Shown here in pieces: positions 63,999 to 64,000 of a DNA stretch of 64,000 nt. The notes under the pieces were generated by a model, which saw only the letters and a list, made by a program, of their open reading frames with translations, was not told the DNA's origin and did not search any database. The first letter of the stretch is position 1, and the number at the start of each line of letters is the position of its first letter. Made by a program: the position numbers and the translations under genes. Where the stretch lies: assembly GCF_004358665.1 (NCBI RefSeq), contig NZ_SMZR01000003.1:124001-188000 (forward strand), read 5' to 3'. Source of the DNA: Jeotgalibacillus sp. S-D1 (GTDB taxonomy: Bacteria > Bacillota > Bacilli > Bacillales > Jeotgalibacillaceae).

Positions 63999-64000
63999 TT

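Overview
The window looks like a chromosomal segment of a low-to-mid GC, endospore-former-type Firmicute (Bacillaceae). Grounds: a B. subtilis-type eps biofilm polysaccharide operon with an EAR-like RNA between epsB and epsC, strong AAGGAGG ribosome binding sites with frequent TTG/GTG starts, sigma-A and sigma-B type promoters, TPP and FMN riboswitches, a YbbC-YbbD-YbbE type muropeptide recycling operon and a HPII-type KatE catalase. I cannot name the genus from sequence alone.

Layout. 1-11635: minus-strand eps operon (epsA, epsB, EAR, terminator, epsC, galU, two GT1 glycosyltransferases, a GT2, epsG, galE, epsL, epsM, and epsN running off the left edge). 11646-12658: a two-gene minus-strand unit directly upstream, made of a 42-codon peptide gene with a paeninodin/lasso-like leader and a GNAT-fold acyltransferase. 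Both this unit and eps carry paired SinR-type palindromes at their promoters. 12788-14356: BCCT osmolyte transporter. 14469-18181: thiamine salvage operon thiW-tenA-thiD-thiM-thiE under a TPP riboswitch. 18329-24875: VC0807-like membrane protein, AAA ATPase, S9 peptidase, FMN riboswitch with ribU, pepT and a small membrane protein. 24905-27024: a complete ParM/ParR/parC-like segregation cassette with a GTnTAC array, unexpected between housekeeping genes. 27212-31404: EamA transporter, Yip1 protein, a minimal STAS protein and a DbpA-type helicase. 31671-37071: amiE-nagZ-namZ peptidoglycan recycling operon with a NagR-like operator. 37177-42500 and on to 47109: katE with a sigma-B type promoter, a DUF2817 peptidase and glutamate synthase. 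47595-64000: gpx, glycerophosphodiesterase, oxidoreductase, small proteins, a NagR-like GntR regulator, POT peptide transporter, acyl-CoA ligase, GNAT, DUF2339 membrane protein, liquefying-type alpha-amylase, methyltransferase and YitT protein.

About ten intergenic repeats (roughly 45 to 220 bp, GC-richer than their surroundings and strongly inverted-repeat) are scattered through the window, mostly next to terminators. Coordination visible in the sequence: SinR-type operators link the peptide/acyltransferase unit to eps, and a shared GTATAGA-type operator links the GntR gene at 51.5 kb to the muropeptide operon at 37 kb. The best candidates for something new are the peptide/acyltransferase unit and the chromosomal ParMRC cassette.
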